Source: an uncultured Roseateles sp. (GTDB lineage: Bacteria; Pseudomonadota; Gammaproteobacteria; Burkholderiales; Burkholderiaceae_C). From it: DNA of 64,000 nucleotides. How positions within the stretch are numbered: the stretch's first letter is position 1; each line of letters begins with the position of its first letter. The position numbers and the translations under genes were made by a program. This document shows, one piece after another, positions 24,588 through 36,357 of this stretch. Under the pieces are notes generated by a model that was not told where the DNA came from, searched no databases, and saw nothing but the letters and a program-made list of their open reading frames with translations. Where the stretch lies: NCBI RefSeq assembly GCF_945956965.1, contig NZ_CAMFJS010000002.1:124001-188000 (forward strand). Direction: 5' to 3'.

Positions 24588-26774
24588 TCAAGCTGTTGCG
24601 GCTGTGCTGTCCAAAGATGTCTGGGGCGTCTCGGGCGGCGCAATAGGCCCGAAGTGGGCGAGGGCGCCATCGTTGAGCACCGCAATCAAGTCGGCGCCTT
24701 GAATCAGGTCGGGTCGGTGCGTGGCCAGGATCACGGTGCTGCGGCCCTTCAAGCTGGCCAGTAGGCGCAGCAGATAGGGGTCCAGCGCGGGGTCGCGGTC
24801 GCCAATCGGGTCGTCCAGCAAGACCAGCGGCGGGTCCCCCAGAATGGCCGCGGCCAGCTGCACAAGATAGCGGCTGCGGGTGGCCTCGCGGTCTTCACGC
24901 CAAGGCTCCAGGCGCAGGTCCAGCGCTTCGGTGCCGGAGCTGGCGCCGAAGAAGCGCCACCAGCTCTCGCCACCGACGCGGGCCAGCGCAGCCGCCAGTT
25001 CGCTGTCCATGCTGCCGGGCCGGCGCAGGCTGATGGCTTCGCGCACGGTGAGTGGCAGGCTTTGCATCATCTGGGGCAGATAGCCGTGCCAGGCGCGGTA
25101 GTCCACCGGATCGAACTGGCGGATGTCACGGCCAGAAATGCGCACCCGGCCGTTTTGGGCGGGGCGCACGCCGGCCAGCACTTCCAGCAGCGTGCTTTTG
25201 CCCGCGCCGTTGGGCCCCACCACCGCCAGCATCTGGCCGGCTGCAAGGGCAAAGCTCACACCGGCCAAGGCCGGTTCGCGGTCCGCGCTATGGCGGTAGT
25301 AAAGCCGGTCGGCTTCCAGCGCGGGAGACAGCTCCGCCACCGCCGAGGTCAGCTGCGGGTTCGAGGCTTCGCCCGGCGTGGCCAGCAAGCGCTCCAGCTG
25401 GCGGCCGGAATCGAGCAGTTGCTTCACGCGCACCTGGCTGGCGAAGAACTGCTGCGCCGGGGTGGTGATGCGCCAGATCAGCATCATGGCGGCGATCAGG
25501 CCGCCGGTGCTCATGCTTTGGTTCAAGACCAGAGAAATGCCCACACCCATGGTGCACAGCACGATCAGCATCGAGAGTGCCTGGCCGACGGTTTGCGTCA
25601 GCGCATTGGCCAGGGCGTAGTCCCGGTTCAGGGCCACCGACTGCGCCACCAATTCGCCCAGGTGGCGGTTCCACAGCGCGCTGGCCGGCACCCCGCGCAA
25701 GGCCCGCAGCCGGCCACTGACCACGCCGGCCATCTCGCCCAGGTGGCGCGAGAGGCGACCGACTGCGCTCGCCCGGGCATTGAGCAGGGTCGACAACGGC
25801 CAGGAGAGCAGGGCGAACAGCCCCAGACCGACGATGGGCACAAAGACGATGGGCCCGCCCAGCAGGGCAATCACCAGCAAGAAGATCAGTACGAAGGGGT
25901 AGTCAATATTGACCGCGCCGCCACCGCCGCCGAACCATTGCCGCACCCCTTCCAGAGAGCGCAGCCGGCTCAGATTGTTTTCCACCCCCATGCGAGCCGA
26001 GACATCCAGCGGCAGCCCCAAGGTCTTGGTCATGGCCAGTTGGCTGATGCGAACCCCGGCCCAGCCGCTCAGGCGCGCCAGCAAGGTGGCGCGCGCCATG
26101 CGCAAGCCCCAGGCGCCGCAGATGGCGATGACCGCGCCGGCCGTCAGGGTCCAGAGCGTGCCCCGGGCGCCGCTTGGAATCACCGTGTTGTAGACAAACA
26201 TGGTGAACAAGGAGATCACCAAGGCCAGCAGATTGGCCGCCAGGCTGACCCACATCAGCCCGCCAATCTCACGCCGGGCGGCCAGGAAGAGGCGGCCGAA
26301 CCAGCCGGTTTGCGGCGCGTCCAGGGGTTGATAGGTGGCGTCGGCTTGGATCAGCAGCAAGGTGTCGCCCTTGGCGGGCGGCGCCCCTTCGCTGGCCGTT
26401 TGGCCGTCATGCCACCAATGCTTGCCTTCGCTGTGCCCGAGGTAAACACGGGCTGAGCCCGCGGCTTCCACGATGCTGCCGACCGGCAGGGTCTCCAACT
26501 GGCCGGGCCATCCCTTCCAACTGCGGCGCCGCAGCTGATAGCCCAGATGGCTCAAGAGCCGCGTCAAGGCATCGGCGTCAAACAAGCTGCTCTTGGGCGG
26601 CAGGCCGCTGAGCAAGCGCCGCGGCGCACCCATCCAGTTCAGCGTTATCAGCAGCGGCGCGACACATGCTGCCAAGGGCGACTGGCCCAGGCGGGCCTCG
26701 CCGAGCACGGCATTGATGGCTGCGATGCGTTGCTTCTCGCTGCCAATGCTGAGGCGGTGATCAAGCGCGCTCAT
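24588..26774 (-). CDS. Type I secretion ABC exporter subunit 2 (Walker A intact, signature motif lost)
   Basis: 728 residues. Residues 1-150 resemble a C39-like domain without recognisable catalytic Cys/His, as in RTX exporters. Five or six membrane helices fill ~170-440 and an NBD ~480-710. The NBD has Walker A GPNGAGKST (520-528), a Q-loop (YLPQ, Q568) and an H-loop (ATHR, H686). There is no LSGGQ: the region before Walker B reads DREATRSRYLVQLAAAILG. Walker B is LVLLDD, with Asp655 where the catalytic Glu normally sits. The start overlaps the stop of subunit 1 by ATGA and has GGGAGGTG as Shine-Dalgarno, implying coupled translation. Inferred to pair with subunit 1 as a heterodimer that exports the giant adhesin. 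Confidence 0.9.
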   Translation of the reverse strand: MSALDHRLSIGSEKQRIAAINAVLGEARLGQSPLAACVAPLLITLNWMGAPRRLLSGLPPKSSLFDADALTRLLSHLGYQLRRRSWKGWPGQLETLPVGSIVEAAGSARVYLGHSEGKHWWHDGQTASEGAPPAKGDTLLLIQADATYQPLDAPQTGWFGRLFLAARREIGGLMWVSLAANLLALVISLFTMFVYNTVIPSGARGTLWTLTAGAVIAICGAWGLRMARATLLARLSGWAGVRISQLAMTKTLGLPLDVSARMGVENNLSRLRSLEGVRQWFGGGGGAVNIDYPFVLIFLLVIALLGGPIVFVPIVGLGLFALLSWPLSTLLNARASAVGRLSRHLGEMAGVVSGRLRALRGVPASALWNRHLGELVAQSVALNRDYALANALTQTVGQALSMLIVLCTMGVGISLVLNQSMSTGGLIAAMMLIWRITTPAQQFFASQVRVKQLLDSGRQLERLLATPGEASNPQLTSAVAELSPALEADRLYYRHSADREPALAGVSFALAAGQMLAVVGPNGAGKSTLLEVLAGVRPAQNGRVRISGRDIRQFDPVDYRAWHGYLPQMMQSLPLTVREAISLRRPGSMDSELAAALARVGGESWWRFFGASSGTEALDLRLEPWREDREATRSRYLVQLAAAILGDPPLVLLDDPIGDRDPALDPYLLRLLASLKGRSTVILATHRPDLIQGADLIAVLNDGALAHFGPIAPPETPQTSLDSTAATA

Positions 26775-28417
26775 TGCACACCTCCCGCCGGCTTGAGCAC
26801 CAATCTGCGATTGCAGGCCGCAATCAGCGGCTCTTTGTAGGTCGCGATCAACACCGTGGTCTTGCCTTGCATCTCTCTCAGCAGGGCGGCGAGGCGCTTG
26901 ACGCCGTCAAGGTCAACGCCGCTGGCCGCGTGATCCAGCAACAAAATCCGCGGCTGGCAGAGCAGGGCGCGGACGATGGCGATGCGCTGGTAAACACCCT
27001 CATCGATCTGTTCCGCGCTGCCGGGGCCGACGTCGGTCAGCACACCGTTCTTGAGCTTGTCGATATGCGCTTGCAGGCCAAGCGCCTCGCACAGCGCTTG
27101 TACCGAGGCATTGAGGCTGGCGTTGTACAGGGTCAGATTGTTGAGAATCGAGCCCGGCACCAAGGCCAGTTGCCGGGTGACCAGGGCCACGCCACTGCGG
27201 TAAGCCTCATGGCTGTAGGCGGACTGCGCATGCCCGTCCACTTGCACCTGAATGCCCTCGTCATGCCCCAGTCCCGCAATGGCCGTCAGCAGGCGCGAGG
27301 CGGCTTGGGTATCGTCGGTTTGCAGATGCACCACCTCGCCGGGGGCGAGGGTGACCGGGCCGTCCAAGAGGCTTGGCGCCTCCAAACGGAGTTCGCCGTG
27401 GTCGATGCTGAGCTTGGCTGCCGAGGCAGACGATGCCGGTGCGGCAAAGCTCGGCGCATCGGGCAGGTTCAGCAAATCATCCACCTGGGCTTGTGCCTCG
27501 CCCATGCGCGCTCTTTGCGACCAATAGCCCAGGCTGGACATGGCCGGGCCGATGGACCGGCCGGCCAGCATGGTGCAGGCAGCCAGTGCGCCGGTGGTGA
27601 GCTGGCCATTCATGACTTCAGTTGCGCCAAAAGCGACGACCAAGACGGTGGATAGCTGACCGATCGCCGCCGCGTTCTCGCGCAGCCAGCCCAGCCGGGC
27701 CTCGAGTTCGGCATTGACGGCCATCGAGTGCTGATTGATGTCGCGCCACAGCGCGGCAAGGCTGAGTTCGGCGCCAATCGCCTTCAAGTAGCGCAGCGCG
27801 CCAAACACCGACCACACAAAGTCCTGGCGCTGGCGGTTGACCTGTTCCGCATCGCTGGACCAGCGCTCGATTTGTGGGTTCCAGATCAGGGCAAAGCCCA
27901 TGGCCACGATGAACAGGCCCAGCGGAATCAGAGCCAGCCAGCCGCCCACATAGGCAATCAAGGCGATGTACAGCGCCACAAAAGGCAGTTCGTAAAGCGC
28001 TGCGCCGGCTTGGCCGGACCAGAAATCGCGCACCTGGCCGATGGCGCGCAAGGCATCGCTGATGGCGGCGGTGCCGCGCTTTTCCAGCAGTGCAATATCG
28101 GCCAATTGCAGGCGCTCGAGTGCAGCCATGGTGGCCTGCGCCTCGTAGCGGGCGCCGATATTGGCAAACAAGGCCTGGCGCCCGTAACGCAGCACGGCTT
28201 CCAACACGATGGCGACGGCCACCCCCATCACCAAAAACACCGCCGTGCCGTAGGCTTGGGCGGGCAGGATGCGGTCATAAATCTGTAAAAGCGCCAGCGG
28301 CAGTGCCAGGCCCAGCAAGTGCATCACCAAAGACACCAACAGAATGTCGGGCCTGAACAATCGGGGCCGCCCGGTGGGGCTGGGCCGGTGTGGTGTCGAC
28401 GGATGGATGGCTGTCAT
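26771..28417 (-). CDS. Type I secretion ABC exporter subunit 1 (NBD lacking Walker A)
   Basis: 548 residues, first gene of the adhesin operon. An ABC exporter membrane domain (~22-310, starting DILLVSLVMHLLGLALPLALLQIYDRI, typical of type I exporters) is followed by a clearly related but broken NBD. Where GxxGxGKS/T is expected the sequence is LQTDDTQAAS (365-374). LSGGQ is replaced by IDEGV (471-475), the Glu after Walker B ILLLD (491-495) is His496, and the H-loop His is Tyr527 (IATYK). It has no N-terminal C39-like domain. It should not bind ATP normally by itself; a heterodimer with the next gene is inferred from the ATGA overlap. Length and frame are intact, so it is not simply a decaying pseudogene. 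Confidence 0.88.
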   Translation of the reverse strand: MTAIHPSTPHRPSPTGRPRLFRPDILLVSLVMHLLGLALPLALLQIYDRILPAQAYGTAVFLVMGVAVAIVLEAVLRYGRQALFANIGARYEAQATMAALERLQLADIALLEKRGTAAISDALRAIGQVRDFWSGQAGAALYELPFVALYIALIAYVGGWLALIPLGLFIVAMGFALIWNPQIERWSSDAEQVNRQRQDFVWSVFGALRYLKAIGAELSLAALWRDINQHSMAVNAELEARLGWLRENAAAIGQLSTVLVVAFGATEVMNGQLTTGALAACTMLAGRSIGPAMSSLGYWSQRARMGEAQAQVDDLLNLPDAPSFAAPASSASAAKLSIDHGELRLEAPSLLDGPVTLAPGEVVHLQTDDTQAASRLLTAIAGLGHDEGIQVQVDGHAQSAYSHEAYRSGVALVTRQLALVPGSILNNLTLYNASLNASVQALCEALGLQAHIDKLKNGVLTDVGPGSAEQIDEGVYQRIAIVRALLCQPRILLLDHAASGVDLDGVKRLAALLREMQGKTTVLIATYKEPLIAACNRRLVLKPAGGVQ

Positions 28418-28445
28418 GGATGGGTTGATTCAAGAGAAGCAAAGA

Positions 28446-28474
28446 CCACTAGCGCTGGCCCAAATTTGTGTCAA
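28446..28474 (-). promoter_or_regulatory. Possible promoter of the adhesin secretion operon
   Basis: A consensus -35 box TTGACA (28474-28469) is followed after 17 bases by TAGTGG (28451-28446), a poor -10. It lies about 30 bases before the first exporter gene. An alternative is TATATT further upstream (near 28490) without a clear -35. Confidence 0.3.
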
Positions 28475-28519
28475 CAAGGGCTATGCCAATATAGCAATGA
28501 ACCCATACCCGTGACGGGC

Positions 28520-28545
28520 GCGCCGGGCCTCAACAGGCCTGGCGC
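28520..28545 (-). terminator. Stem-loop between the HD-GYP gene and the adhesin operon
   Basis: GCGCC/GGCGC plus GGCCT/AGGCC arms with one mismatch and a 4-base loop, about 75 bases after the HD-GYP stop. No T-run follows, so termination is uncertain. Otherwise the 200-base gap 28418-28617 holds only the possible promoter. Confidence 0.35.
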
Positions 28546-28617
28546 CGCGGTCTTGTCGGGCAGCCTTTGTGTGACTGTGGCTGGCCGTATACAGCGATGC
28601 GCTCTGGGCACGGCGCA

Positions 28618-29784
28618 TCACGCCGCGCCGCCTTCTCCACCGGTGGCAATCTCGATCTGTCGCGCCTTCTCGGCCATATCGTCATCACTGTCTTGATAGT
28701 GCTTGGCAATTTCGATGAAGGTGGACTCGATGGCCAGGAAGGCATCGACCAGTAGCGGGTCGAAGTGGGTGCCGCGGCCCTCGCGGATGATGGCCACGGC
28801 TTTCTCATGGGTCATCGGCGCCTTGTAGACGCGGCGGCTGATCAAGGCGTCATACACATCGGCCAGCGCCATCAGCCGGGCGGAAAGCGGAATGGCCTCG
28901 CCGCTGAGGCCCTCGGGGTAGCCGCTGCCATCCCACTTTTCCTGGTGGGCATAGGCGATGTCTTTGGCATGGGCCAGGAAGGGCACGCTCATGCCCAGCT
29001 CTTGTTCGGCGCGGATGATGGCATCGCGGCCCAGCCGGGGGTGGGACTTCATGATTTCGAACTCATGCGGCTCATAGCGGCCGGGCTTGAGCAGGATGCG
29101 GTCGGGGATGCCGACCTTGCCGATGTCATGCAGCGGGGCCGACTTGAACAGCATGTCGATGGTGTGGTCGTCCAGCTGCGCCGCGTAGGGCGAGTCTTTT
29201 TGCAGCTGCAGGGCCAGGGCCTTGATGTAGTGCTGGGTGCGGCGGATATGGTTGCCGGTTTCGTTGTCGCGGGTTTCCGCCAGCGAGGCCATGGCCATGA
29301 TGGTGACGTCTTGAATCGCCGCCACCTCGCGGGTGCGCCGCTGCACCTCGCTTTCCAGATAGGCATTCTGGTCGCGCAGAAAGTCGGCGCTGGCCTTGAG
29401 CGCCAGCTGGGTCTGCACCCGCGCCAGCACGATGGGTGGGCTGATCGGTTTGGTGATGTAGTCCACCGCGCCCAGGTCCAGGCCGCGCTTCTCGTCTTCG
29501 ATCTCGTTCTTGGCGGTCAGGAAAATCACCGGGATATGGCGTGTCTGGGCATCCGCCTTGAGCTGGGTGCAGACCGCGTAGCCGTCCAGGCCGGGCATCA
29601 TGATGTCCAGCAAGATCAGATCCGGCGGGTTGGCGCTGGCGGCAATCTTCAGCGCCTTCTCGCCGCTATTGGCGACCTTGACCTTGTAGAGGTCTTTCAG
29701 CAACTCGCTCATCAAGCTGAGGTTGTCGGGCGTGTCATCCACCACCAACACGGTGGCCTTTTGCTCGGCGTGCAAGTTGTCCAT
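28618..29784 (-). CDS. Response regulator with HD-GYP phosphodiesterase domain (RpfG-like)
   Basis: 388 residues. An N-terminal receiver (VLVVDDTPDN; phospho-acceptor in LILLDIMMPGLDG; Lys in ITKP) is joined by a short helix to an HD-GYP domain with HDIGKVGIPDR, HPRLG, HQEKWDGSGYP and ADVYDAL, so the metal ligands look complete. The family hydrolyses cyclic di-GMP when the receiver is phosphorylated. The frame also has an ATG at 29799 directly after the kinase stop, but ATG 29784 has GGAG 9 bases upstream and is preferred. It directly follows the hybrid kinase gene, its likely partner, and precedes the adhesin export operon, suggesting c-di-GMP control of adhesin production or surface retention (inference). 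Confidence 0.92.
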   Translation of the reverse strand: MDNLHAEQKATVLVVDDTPDNLSLMSELLKDLYKVKVANSGEKALKIAASANPPDLILLDIMMPGLDGYAVCTQLKADAQTRHIPVIFLTAKNEIEDEKRGLDLGAVDYITKPISPPIVLARVQTQLALKASADFLRDQNAYLESEVQRRTREVAAIQDVTIMAMASLAETRDNETGNHIRRTQHYIKALALQLQKDSPYAAQLDDHTIDMLFKSAPLHDIGKVGIPDRILLKPGRYEPHEFEIMKSHPRLGRDAIIRAEQELGMSVPFLAHAKDIAYAHQEKWDGSGYPEGLSGEAIPLSARLMALADVYDALISRRVYKAPMTHEKAVAIIREGRGTHFDPLLVDAFLAIESTFIEIAKHYQDSDDDMAEKARQIEIATGGEGGAA

Positions 29785-29799
29785 CTGTTTCTTCTCCAT

Positions 29800-33798
<3,999 letters not shown>

Positions 33799-33928
33799 CG
33801 TGGTTCGAGCTAAGAAGGTGCTGGGCAGTATTTCATAGGTCTAGGCCGCTTCTCCCCGAGCCGTCGTCGTGGCTTTGTTCTTTTTATCCTTGGTGCCTAT
33901 TCCCACTGTTTCGGTGATGGCTTTCGCA

Positions 33929-35275
33929 TCAATACGCTTGGGCCTCGATGGTTTGTTTGACCCGCCCCAGCGCGTCCCGCAGCACCTCCAGCGGCACCGA
34001 GCCGAGCGCCAGGCGCAGCGCTTGCGGCGCGGGGCCGGTCGAGAAGGGCTGGGCTGTTGCGACCGAGATGCCTTGGGACAAAAGCGCCATCGCAACCTGG
34101 TCGGCGCGCTGCTCTTCCCGCAGCGGCAGCCAGGCGAAGTAGGAGGCGGGGTGGCGGATGCAGCTCAGGTCGCCCAGCACCTGGCTGACCAGGCTTTGCC
34201 TAGCCTGGGCGTCTTGGCGCTTTTTCTCCTCCAGGCTGGCTACTGTGCCGTCTTCGAGCCAGGCGCAGGCTATCGCCGTCATCAAGCCCGGGGCATTCCA
34301 GGTGGTGGCGCGGATGGCGCGTTCGATCTGCGCCAGCCACGGTGCCGGCGCCACCACAAAGCCAACCCGCAGCCCGGCGGCCACGTTCTTGGACAGTCCG
34401 CTGACATAGACCGTCAGCTCAGGCGCCAGCGTCGCCAGCGGTGGCGGGGCATGGCGTTCAAGAAAGGCATAGGCCGCGTCTTCGATGATCAGCAGGCCAT
34501 GCTGCCGGGCCACCTCGACCAGGGCCTGCCGGTGCGCGCTACTCATCACCCAGCCCATGGGGTTGTGCAGGGTGGGCATGGTGTAGATGGCACGCACACG
34601 GCGGCGCTGGCACAAGGCGCGCAAAGCCTCCGGATCAGGACCCTGGCCCGCGGCCGGCAGGGGGGCTAACTCAAGACGATGGGTCTCGGCCAGCAGCTTG
34701 AAGCCGGGATAGCTCAGCGCATCAATCGCCACCAGATCGCCCGGCTGCAGCAAGGCCATCACCGTGCTGGCCAAGCCATGCTGTGCGCCGGTGACCAGGG
34801 CGACTTGCTCGCCATCCACCCTCAAGCCGCGTTGCTGCAGATGGCGCGCCACCGTCACCCGCTCATGCGCGCGGCCGCCGTGCGGCGAGTAGCGCAGCAG
34901 CGCCTCCAGATTGCCGGCTGTGGCCAGCTGGCGCAGGGCAGTGCGCAGCAGTTCCGCCTGGCCCGGCATGGCGGGGTAGTTGAAATTCAGATCCAGCATG
35001 CCGTCGGGCGTGGCCTGCTGGTCCAGGCCATGGGCTTGTGGCAGCTTGGCTTCGCGCACAAAAGTGCCACGGCCGGTTTCGCCGCTGACCAAGCCCATGA
35101 CCTCTAACTCCGCATACACACGGCTGGCGGTGACCAGGGCCATGCCTTCGCTGCGCGCCAGATCGCGGTGGGTGGGCAGGCGGGTGCCGGGGGCCAGGCT
35201 GCCGGCCTGAATCTCGGCCGCAAAGCGGTCGACCACTTGTTTGTACCGGGCGCGCACCATGGGCAATGTATCCAT
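33929..35275 (-). CDS. MocR-type transcriptional regulator (GntR wHTH plus aminotransferase domain)
   Basis: 448 residues from ATG 35275. An N-terminal GntR winged helix (VVDRFAAEIQAGSLAPGTRLP, RDLARSEGMALVTASRVYAELE, VSGETGRGTFV) is followed by a fold-type I PLP aminotransferase-like domain. The PLP Lys is in YVSGLSKNVAAGLRVGF and the Asp in LIIEDAAYAF. MocR proteins bind PLP and usually control vitamin B6, amino acid or transport genes. The frame extends further upstream to 35404 through non-protein-like sequence; no good Shine-Dalgarno precedes 35275, so the mRNA may be nearly leaderless. Divergent from the EamA gene at 35418, its probable target. Confidence 0.9.
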   Translation of the reverse strand: MDTLPMVRARYKQVVDRFAAEIQAGSLAPGTRLPTHRDLARSEGMALVTASRVYAELEVMGLVSGETGRGTFVREAKLPQAHGLDQQATPDGMLDLNFNYPAMPGQAELLRTALRQLATAGNLEALLRYSPHGGRAHERVTVARHLQQRGLRVDGEQVALVTGAQHGLASTVMALLQPGDLVAIDALSYPGFKLLAETHRLELAPLPAAGQGPDPEALRALCQRRRVRAIYTMPTLHNPMGWVMSSAHRQALVEVARQHGLLIIEDAAYAFLERHAPPPLATLAPELTVYVSGLSKNVAAGLRVGFVVAPAPWLAQIERAIRATTWNAPGLMTAIACAWLEDGTVASLEEKKRQDAQARQSLVSQVLGDLSCIRHPASYFAWLPLREEQRADQVAMALLSQGISVATAQPFSTGPAPQALRLALGSVPLEVLRDALGRVKQTIEAQAY

Positions 35276-35313
35276 GACAATTAATTGAATGTCATCATTC
35301 TCTTGCCTAGCAT
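35274..35313. promoter_or_regulatory. MocR/EamA intergenic operator-promoter region
   Basis: Nested palindromes lie here: CAATTAATTG (35278-35287, perfect), ATGACA/TGTCAT (35274-35279 and 35290-35295) and GAATG-TCAT-CATTC (35287-35300). They overlap a plausible plus-strand promoter TTGAAT (35285-35290), 17 bases, TAGCAT (35308-35313). This fits a MocR operator controlling the exporter and the regulator itself; binding is inferred. Confidence 0.45.
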
Positions 35314-35417
35314 GGCGCCAGGCCAATCCCTCAAACCCGAGGTGCATGCCTTGCCATTCGCCAAGAAGGCTCCGTACCCATTGGGCCGAGCGACATGGCG
35401 CCAAGGGAGTGCGCGCA

Positions 35418-36350
35418 GTGAAGCTTCAAGAACAAAACGGGACTAGCGCCTTGGCCCCGCGCCTGGATGGTGAACGCAACAACGGGTCACATGTGAGCCT
35501 GCGCGGCTGGGTCAACGGCTTCATCGGCGTGCTGATCTTCAGCGCCTCACTGCCGGCTACGCGGGTGGCGGTGCAGGAGTTCTCGCCGCTTTTTCTTACG
35601 GCGGCACGGGCCAGCATTGCCGCACTTTTGGCTTTGCTGCTTTTGCTGCTGTTCAGGGCGCCACGGCCGGCGCCTCAGCAAATGGGTTCGCTGGTGCTGG
35701 TGGCTTTGGGCGTGGTTCTGGGCTTCCCGATCTTGACGGCGCTGGCGCTGCAGCATGTCAGCTCGGCCCACTCCATCGTGTTTCTCGGCCTGCTGCCTCT
35801 GGCCACCGCCGCCTTTGCCGTGCTGCGCGGCGGCGAGCGACCCAGGCCGGTGTTCTGGGCCTTCTCGGTTTTGGGCAGCGCCTTGGTGGTGGGATTCGCT
35901 TTTTCCCAAGGCCTGAGCGCGGCGCCTGCGGGTGACTTGCTGATGCTGCTGGCCATTGTGGTGTGCGGCCTGGGCTATGCCGAAGGCGCCAAGCTCTCGC
36001 GCACATTGGGCGGCTGGCAGGTGATCAGCTGGGCCTTGCTCTTGGCCTGGCCCTTCATGGCCCTGCTGGCTTGGCAAACCCAGCCGGCGCAGTTCCGCGG
36101 CATTTCGACGGCGGCCTGGCTCAGCCTGGGCTATGTGTCGGTGTTCAGCATGCTGATCGGCTTTGTCTTCTGGTACCGCGGCCTGGCCCAGGGCGGCATT
36201 GCGGCCGTCGGCCAGTTACAGCTCTTGCAACCTTTCTTCGGCTTGGCCTTGGCGGCGACCTTGCTGCATGAGCAAGTCAGCCCCGGCATGCTGGGCGTAA
36301 CGCTGGGGGTGATTCTTTGTGTGGCGGGGGCGAAAAGGTTCTCTCGCTAG
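35418..36350 (+). CDS. EamA-family (DMT superfamily) exporter
   Basis: 310 residues, ten predicted membrane helices in two EamA repeats (first ~34-160, second ~170-305), ending in a short basic tail. The start is taken as GTG 35418, with GGGAG 8 bases upstream; the frame is open to 35289 but would add a non-conserved Arg-rich extension across the operator. EamA proteins export amino acids or related metabolites; the substrate cannot be told. Pairing with a divergent MocR regulator suggests it is induced by an amine or amino acid-like signal. Confidence 0.85.
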   Translation: MKLQEQNGTSALAPRLDGERNNGSHVSLRGWVNGFIGVLIFSASLPATRVAVQEFSPLFLTAARASIAALLALLLLLLFRAPRPAPQQMGSLVLVALGVVLGFPILTALALQHVSSAHSIVFLGLLPLATAAFAVLRGGERPRPVFWAFSVLGSALVVGFAFSQGLSAAPAGDLLMLLAIVVCGLGYAEGAKLSRTLGGWQVISWALLLAWPFMALLAWQTQPAQFRGISTAAWLSLGYVSVFSMLIGFVFWYRGLAQGGIAAVGQLQLLQPFFGLALAATLLHEQVSPGMLGVTLGVILCVAGAKRFSR

Positions 36351-36357
36351 CTTGGCC

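Noticed and set aside
24572-24685. N-terminal extension of the adhesin HlyD protein
   Set aside because: Lies within the upstream ABC gene in another frame and does not look like an adaptor N-terminus.
33841-34095. Small minus-strand frame rich in Arg/Ser over the 3' end of the MocR gene
   Set aside because: It overlaps the MocR coding sequence in another frame and has no start signal or protein-like composition.
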